20,597 nucleotides of DNA, from the NCBI GenBank assembly GCA_023228995.1, contig JALOAD010000058.1, forward strand, positions 1 through 20,597, in the 5' to 3' direction. This document shows positions 15,770 through 20,597 of the stretch, piece after piece. Position 1 is the stretch's first letter. Every line of letters begins with the position of its first letter. The position numbers and the translations under genes are program-made. Origin of the DNA: Candidatus Muiribacterium halophilum. GTDB lineage: Bacteria; Muiribacteriota; Muiribacteriia; Muiribacteriales; Muiribacteriaceae. The notes under the pieces are model-generated. The model saw nothing but the letters and a program-made list of their open reading frames with translations, ran no database searches and had not been told where the DNA came from.

Positions 15770-17107
15770 ATGAATATTTGTTTTGTTGCGAATCATAGAA
15801 AAACAATTTTCTTTCATAAAATAAGTCAAGAGTTAGAAAAAAAGGGGATTGTTGTTTATTGGATTACAGTTAATAAAAAAAATTTCAATTTTTTAAATAA
15901 GAAATATAAAAAAGAAAAAATATTATACATAAGTAAAAATATAAAAAAAAATAATATTGTTGGAGAGTTTAAGTTAAATGAAATAGTGGCTAATGATAGA
16001 GCTTTAAAATATAATATAAAAGAAGGTCTTTTATTTCTTGAAAATATACAAAAACCTGTATTAAATTTTCTTATAAAAAATAATATAAAGAAAATATTTG
16101 GTGAAAATACTTGGGCACATGAGATTTTAATAAAAAGGATTGCAGAATCAGAGAATATAAATTATTTATTACCACATACTATTAGAATTCCATATAATAG
16201 ATTTGGGTTTTTTAAAGATGAATACTATTCAATTTTATTAGAAAGAAAAAAACATGAAGAAGATTATAAAAATGTTGATTTTTTAAAAAAACCGGATTAT
16301 TTGATGTTGAATGATAAAAAAATAAAAAAAAACAAAACAATATTTTCAAATTTTAAAAAAATCTTTAGATTTTTGTTTGATTATTATTATGACAAATTTG
16401 ATCCAAATTATTCGGGATTTTATAATAAAATAAAAGAAAAATTTGCTGAGAAAAGAAATCGATTATTTTATAAATATATAAAAAAAACTTATATTGGTGA
16501 AGAATTTCTTAAGACTAATAAGTATATTTTTTTTGGATTACATAAACAACCTGAAGCTTCAATTGATGTGATAGGAAGATATTATGAAGATCAGTATAAA
16601 CTTATTTATAATTTATGGAGAATATTACCATCAAATTATTTTTTATTAATTAAGGATCATACTAATGCAATAGGAGATAGAAGTTATTCTTTTTATAAAA
16701 AAATAAAAACATTACCCAAAGTTATTTTATTAAATGAAAAAATGGATTCTCACTTGATTGTACAATATTCTCAATTAGTGGCAACCGTTTCTGGAACAAT
16801 AGGTTTTGAAGCTATTTTAAGAGATAAAAGAGCAATTACATTTGGACCGGTATTTTTTAGTAAATATACAAATTGTTTACAAATAGGATTAGATGATTTA
16901 AAAAAATATACTTTAAAAGATATAATTGATAAAATTGATAGAATTCCTAATGATATTGAAAAATTAAAAAAATATCTAATTTGTAATTCCTTTGAAGGTA
17001 TAATATCTGATCCTGATGCAGATGAAAGATGCATAGAAAATAAGAATATAAAATTCATTGTTAATTCAATTTTATATGTTTGTAACAATTGTGAAAGCAA
17101 ATATTGA
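15770..17107 (+). CDS. KpsS/LipB-like capsule glycosyltransferase, candidate Pse transferase
   Basis: A 445-residue soluble protein. Recognisable features are a Rossmann-like start (MNICFVANHRKTIFFHKIS), HKQPE at 258-262 inside FFGLHKQPEASIDVIG, LLIKDHTNAIGDR (292-304), and LVATVSGTIGFEAILRDKRAITFGP (336-360). The last resembles the donor-binding end of CMP-sugar transferases in the capsule KpsS/LipB group, where the nucleotide sugar is CMP-Kdo or a related keto-acid. Because the locus makes CMP-Pse, this is the best candidate in the window for the Pse transferase; KpsS-like genes have been assigned that role in Acinetobacter capsule loci. The specificity is inference. It ends TGA, overlapping the next start by four bases if that TTG is used. 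Confidence 0.65.
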   Translation: MNICFVANHRKTIFFHKISQELEKKGIVVYWITVNKKNFNFLNKKYKKEKILYISKNIKKNNIVGEFKLNEIVANDRALKYNIKEGLLFLENIQKPVLNFLIKNNIKKIFGENTWAHEILIKRIAESENINYLLPHTIRIPYNRFGFFKDEYYSILLERKKHEEDYKNVDFLKKPDYLMLNDKKIKKNKTIFSNFKKIFRFLFDYYYDKFDPNYSGFYNKIKEKFAEKRNRLFYKYIKKTYIGEEFLKTNKYIFFGLHKQPEASIDVIGRYYEDQYKLIYNLWRILPSNYFLLIKDHTNAIGDRSYSFYKKIKTLPKVILLNEKMDSHLIVQYSQLVATVSGTIGFEAILRDKRAITFGPVFFSKYTNCLQIGLDDLKKYTLKDIIDKIDRIPNDIEKLKKYLICNSFEGIISDPDADERCIENKNIKFIVNSILYVCNNCESKY

Positions 17108-18510
17108 ATATTAAGAAGGGAATTTTAAATTTGAAAAATTTTATTTTTTTAAAACTTATTTGTTTTATAAGTGTAATTATATTTTTTATTCTTAGTTTTG
17201 TTATTTCAGAATCTTATATTTTTTATTTTAATTTATTTATAATAAGTATATTTGTTATATTTTCTATATATATATTTTTTTTTAAATCCTTTTATTTTGT
17301 TTTACTATATCCTTTTCTTTTTTCTTTTTTCTTTGTAGGAATAAGTTGTTTTTTAATTGAGTGCGAAAATTATATTATTGAACAAACGATATATGGTTTT
17401 ACCACAGGTGCTACAATAAGAATGTTATGCTATAGTTTATTTTTTTTAATTTTAATAATTTATATAACTAAAATAAAGTTTAATAAAAATGTTTTTTTTT
17501 TAATAAACAAACAAAATTACTTATTCTATTTCAATATTATTTTTACTATTTGTTTAATATATTTATTTTTTCCTATATTTAAGCATGGAAGTGCACTTTC
17601 TTTAGGAGTTAATCGTTTTATTTATAAAAACTTATTTTTTAGTTTTTTTTATAAAAAAGTTTTATTGCTTTGTATAAATATTTTGCCAATAATTGGGATT
17701 AATTTATGTTTTAAAAAAAAGAATAATCGGATATATAGTATTTTACTTTTTTTATTTTTTATTTTACTTAATATTTTATTGGGAGAAAAATTTACTCGTT
17801 TACATTGGTCAATATACTATTTTTTTTGTCCTTTTTTTTTAATGATTACATTTCGTAAGAATTTTATTAATTTTTTAAACTTAAAAATAATTATAAAAGT
17901 GGTCTTGGTTGTTACTATTTTAAGTTTATTCTTTTATAAGATAATTTTTTTTCATTATAGAGCAATTAATGATAGCCAACATAAATTTTTCTTTCATAGA
18001 GTGGTATTGCAAGGTCATGTATATTGGAAAATAGATTATTTGAATTTAATAGAAAAAAATTTTATTAAAATTGATAATCGTATTCTAAATGAAGCAAGTG
18101 TATCTGATTATTGGAGTGGGAAAAAAGGATTGCCGTATTTAATGTATGAGGTTTCTGATGATAATTTGGTGGATGAATATATGGAAAATAAAGTGAATTT
18201 TACTATGGGATTTCCTGCAATTCTAATACAATATTTTGGTTTTTTCGGAACTTTTTTTTGGTTAATTATCTTTAGTTTATTTTTGGGATTTTACTATAAA
18301 TTTTTAATTTTTAGTTTAAGGAAACTTAATCTTTTACTATTATTTTTTATTTATAGATTTGAATTAATTATTCAAGATATTTTTTTTAATGGGAATTTAT
18401 TTAATTTTTTTTCATTAAAGTTTTATATATTTTTATATATTTTTTTCATATTATTTTTTGTAAATAAAATATTTTTTAAAAGGAAAAAAAATGTATATAG
18501 TAAACTGTAG
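17104..18510 (+). CDS. Candidate Wzy-type O-antigen/polysaccharide polymerase
   Basis: A 468-residue membrane protein with about 10-12 predicted helices and a large soluble loop in the second half (about 300-360, including RILNEASVSDYWSGKKGLPY), followed by more helices. That layout is typical of Wzy, whose members share little sequence. It is the only polymerase candidate in the window. The start is uncertain: TTG 17104 overlaps the preceding stop, but TTG 17131 has a better ribosome-binding site (AGAAGGGA, 17114-17121). No ATG lies in the first 100 codons. The gene is among the most T-rich in the window. Its end overlaps the next gene by 20 bases. Confidence 0.65.
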   Translation: MNIKKGILNLKNFIFLKLICFISVIIFFILSFVISESYIFYFNLFIISIFVIFSIYIFFFKSFYFVLLYPFLFSFFFVGISCFLIECENYIIEQTIYGFTTGATIRMLCYSLFFLILIIYITKIKFNKNVFFLINKQNYLFYFNIIFTICLIYLFFPIFKHGSALSLGVNRFIYKNLFFSFFYKKVLLLCINILPIIGINLCFKKKNNRIYSILLFLFFILLNILLGEKFTRLHWSIYYFFCPFFLMITFRKNFINFLNLKIIIKVVLVVTILSLFFYKIIFFHYRAINDSQHKFFFHRVVLQGHVYWKIDYLNLIEKNFIKIDNRILNEASVSDYWSGKKGLPYLMYEVSDDNLVDEYMENKVNFTMGFPAILIQYFGFFGTFFWLIIFSLFLGFYYKFLIFSLRKLNLLLLFFIYRFELIIQDIFFNGNLFNFFSLKFYIFLYIFFILFFVNKIFFKRKKNVYSKL

Positions 18511-19549
18511 ATTTCTTACTCAAAGATTAACTGGAGCTCAAAGATTTGCTGTTAATATTTGTTTATATTTGAAAGAATTTTCAGATGATTTTATATTTGT
18601 TAGTCCTAAAAAAATACTCCATCGAGATATAGCGGAAAAATTGGAAGTAATTAAAGTAGGTTTTTTTTCAGGTTACTTGTGGGAACAAGTTGAATTACCT
18701 TTGTATTTAAATAAAATAGGGAATCCAATTTTGCTTAATTTGGTAAATTTGGCACCTGTATTTTATAAGAAAAATGTAATAACTTTGTTAGATATTGCTT
18801 GGTTACATTATCCTAAATCGGTTTCAAAAAAATTTTATTATATATATAAGTTTATAATTCCTATTATTATAAAAAAATCTTTGCATATTTTTACAATAAG
18901 TAATTTTTGCTTAAAGGATATATCGTCCAGTTTTTTTGTAAGTAAAAATAAGATCACTAAAATTTATTGTGGTGTTAATCATTTTGATTGTTTTGTTCAA
19001 AAAAAAATGGATTATAAAACTGAAAATGAAAAATTTATTTTAGCAGTTTCATCTATTCAGCCTTATAAAAATATAAATAATTTGATTGAAGGAATGAAAA
19101 TATTAAATAAAAAAATTAATATTAAACTTTATTTAGTTGGCAACAAGAACAATAAGGTTTTTAATAAAGTTGTTATAAAAGAATATGATTTTGTGAAATA
19201 TACTGGGTATGTAGATGATGAAACCCTGATTAATTACTATAAAAATGCTGAATTATTTATTTTTCCTTCTTTGTTTGAGGGTTTTGGAATACCTCCATTA
19301 GAAGCAATGTCATGTGGTTGTCCTGTTCTAGCATCTGATTTAGCTAGTATTCCAGAAGTTTGTGGAGATGCTGCTGTTTATTTCGACCCTTATAATATTG
19401 ATGATATTGCTGATAAAATAAAAACAGTTATTGAAAATGAAAAATTACAAAAAGATTTGATAAACAAAGGATTTGAAAACATTAAAAGATTTAGTTGGGA
19501 AAAGTCTGCAAAAAAAATATATAAAACTATAAGAGAAATAAAATTATGA
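18491..19549 (+). CDS. Glycosyltransferase family 4 (GT-B)
   Basis: A 352-residue glycosyltransferase. Two Rossmann-like halves are seen; the donor half has FILAVSSIQPYKNINNLIEG (182-201), VKYTGYVDDETLINYYKNA (235-253) and the E-x7-E motif, Glu263 to Glu271, in LFEGFGIPPLEAM. The acceptor half starts with RLTGAQRFAVNI, a Gly-rich loop. Proteins of this type often transfer mannose, rhamnose or glucose-like units to lipid-linked intermediates; the sugar cannot be told from sequence alone. A ribosome-binding site, AAAAGGAA, lies at 18478-18485. It overlaps the Wzy-like gene by 20 bases and the GT2 gene by four. Confidence 0.85.
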   Translation: MYIVNCRFLTQRLTGAQRFAVNICLYLKEFSDDFIFVSPKKILHRDIAEKLEVIKVGFFSGYLWEQVELPLYLNKIGNPILLNLVNLAPVFYKKNVITLLDIAWLHYPKSVSKKFYYIYKFIIPIIIKKSLHIFTISNFCLKDISSSFFVSKNKITKIYCGVNHFDCFVQKKMDYKTENEKFILAVSSIQPYKNINNLIEGMKILNKKINIKLYLVGNKNNKVFNKVVIKEYDFVKYTGYVDDETLINYYKNAELFIFPSLFEGFGIPPLEAMSCGCPVLASDLASIPEVCGDAAVYFDPYNIDDIADKIKTVIENEKLQKDLINKGFENIKRFSWEKSAKKIYKTIREIKL

Positions 19550-20448
19550 AATTTAAAATTATTATACCAACATTTAATGCTGGTGATCAATTAGAAAAGT
19601 TAATTGTTAAAATACAAAAGTATAAAGATGATTTATTTGTAATTGATTCTTCTTCTACTGATAATACAATTGATATTTTAAATAAACATAAGATTAGTTA
19701 TAAAGTTATAGATAGAAATGATTTTAATCATGGTAAAACTAGGAATTTAGCTGGAAAATTATTTGATTGTGAATTTTTGATTTATATAACACAAGATACT
19801 ATGTTTATAGATTCTTCTTCAATTGAAAAAATTATTAATGTTATGGAAGATGATTCTTCTATTGCTGCGGTATATGGAAGACAAATTCCTTATGAGAATA
19901 CTAATTTATTTGGCAAGCACCTTAGAAAATTTAATTACAAAGATTCATCATATACTAGAGTTATAAGTGATAAGGTGAAATATGGTATAAAAACAGCTTT
20001 TCTATCGAATTCATTTTGTGGATATAGAAAAAAATGTTTAGAAGAAATTGGTTGGTTTAAAGATGATTTAATATTGGGTGAAGATATGTATGCTGGAGCT
20101 AAATTTCTTATGTCTGGTTATAAATTATCTTATGCATCTGATGCTGTAGTCTATCATTCCCATTCTTATAGTATTGTTGAGGAATTTAAAAGATATTTTG
20201 ACATTGGTGTATTTCATAGAAAAGAAAATTGGTTATTAAAAGAATTTGGTAAAGCTGAAGGTGAAGGTAAAAAATATGTTGTTTCTGAATTTAAATATAT
20301 TTTAAATAATAAGAAGTTTTATTTAATTCCATCTTTTTTTATTAGAAATTTTATGAAATACTTAGGATATAAATTAGGTTTTTATTATTATATATTTCCA
20401 AACGCTTTAAGAAGAAAATTAAGTATGACAAATAAATATTGGGAATAG
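19546..20448 (+). CDS. Glycosyltransferase family 2 (GT-A), rhamnosyltransferase-like
   Basis: A 300-residue protein that begins MKFKIIIPTFNAGDQLEKLI, the standard GT2 start. FVIDSSSTDNT (31-41), DFNHGKTRNLAG (59-70) and YITQDTMFID (80-89) follow, with GED (178-180) as the likely general-base region. NHGKTRN and TQD in place of a plain DxD are typical of the rhamnosyltransferase-like group. C-terminal helices (FYLIPSFFIRNFMKYLGYKL) may attach it to the membrane. Donor and linkage are not known. It is the last gene of the locus before an insertion-sequence end 11 bp downstream, and ends in TAG. Confidence 0.85.
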   Translation: MKFKIIIPTFNAGDQLEKLIVKIQKYKDDLFVIDSSSTDNTIDILNKHKISYKVIDRNDFNHGKTRNLAGKLFDCEFLIYITQDTMFIDSSSIEKIINVMEDDSSIAAVYGRQIPYENTNLFGKHLRKFNYKDSSYTRVISDKVKYGIKTAFLSNSFCGYRKKCLEEIGWFKDDLILGEDMYAGAKFLMSGYKLSYASDAVVYHSHSYSIVEEFKRYFDIGVFHRKENWLLKEFGKAEGEGKKYVVSEFKYILNNKKFYLIPSFFIRNFMKYLGYKLGFYYYIFPNALRRKLSMTNKYWE

Positions 20449-20459
20449 AATTTATAAAA

Positions 20460-20597
20460 TGTACTGTTTGTTTATAATGGCTGAAGAAATAGGACCATAG
20501 TCTTAATTTATAAATCCATGTATAATAAAATATATGGAGGAAAAGATTATGAGTAAAAAAGGAAGAAGAGAATTCAGATCTGAATTTAAAGCAAAAG
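20460..20597 (+). mobile_element. Left end of an IS3-family (IS150-like) insertion sequence, truncated by window
   Basis: TGTACTGTTTGTTTATAATG at 20460-20479 resembles the terminal inverted repeat of IS150-group elements, which begin TGTACTG. It is followed within 90 bp by a transposase-like start. The element begins 11 bp after the last glycosyltransferase gene. The right end and any target duplication lie outside the window. Confidence 0.65.
20549..20597 (+). CDS. IS3-family transposase OrfA, N-terminal fragment (3' truncated by window)
   Basis: Sixteen codons are visible: MSKKGRREFRSEFKAK. This matches the start of IS3/IS911-type OrfA proteins, where KRR(x)F(x)EFKAK begins the helix-turn-helix. 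A strong GGAGG (20536-20540) lies 8 bases before the ATG, unlike the weak sites of most neighbours. Confidence 0.7.
   Translation, partial: MSKKGRREFRSEFKAK

Noticed and set aside
1-20597. Alternative genetic code with TGA as Trp (code 4) or Gly (code 25)
   Set aside because: Trp is TGG in every gene read, including the left-hand accessory genes. Gly uses GGN. Genes ending at 8712, 14540, 17107 and 19549 use TGA as stop within start/stop overlaps.

Overview
The window comes from an AT-rich bacterial chromosome. A polysaccharide copolymerase, two MOP-type flippases, a candidate Wzy polymerase and a complete-looking pseudaminic acid (Pse) pathway point to a cell with a surface glycan assembled by the Wzx/Wzy route, probably Gram-negative. 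I cannot name the phylum. The genetic code looks standard: Trp is TGG throughout, and several genes of the long operon end in TGA inside ATGA or TTGA overlaps with the next start.

Left part (1-3882) is a loose accessory region. It has the 3' end of an AAA-ATPase-like/PD-(D/E)XK protein, a ComF-like phosphoribosyltransferase gene overlapping a SLOG-like gene, and a ParA-family ATPase gene. The ComF-like and ParA-like genes are each interrupted by one in-frame TGA and are otherwise open from end to end. Between these genes lie two unusual repeat families. One is an array of short hairpins with differing stems joined by an AGTAAGC(G) linker (663-925 and 2381-2551). The other is a module with 27-bp tandem units ending in a CCGG palindrome (2159-2287 and 3717-3823).

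Middle part (3883-11971) begins with wzz and a wzx-type flippase. It continues with pseB, pseC, pseF, pseG, a small formyltransferase-fold gene and pseI, nearly all touching or overlapping. The usual GNAT acetyltransferase PseH is absent, and the formyltransferase sits where it might be expected. This suggests a CMP-Pse variant carrying N-formyl in place of one N-acetyl.

Right part (12020-20448) is visibly more AT-rich. It encodes an asparagine-synthetase-like amidotransferase without an N-terminal Cys, a hexapeptide-repeat acyltransferase, a second flippase, a KpsS/LipB-like glycosyltransferase (candidate Pse transferase), a candidate Wzy, a GT4 and a GT2 glycosyltransferase. Together these would make CMP-Pse, add it and other sugars to a lipid-linked unit, decorate the unit, flip it, polymerise it and control chain length. 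No initiating sugar-phosphate transferase or ligase is in the window. The locus ends 11 bp before what looks like the left end of an IS3-family (IS150-like) insertion sequence, which is cut off by the window edge.
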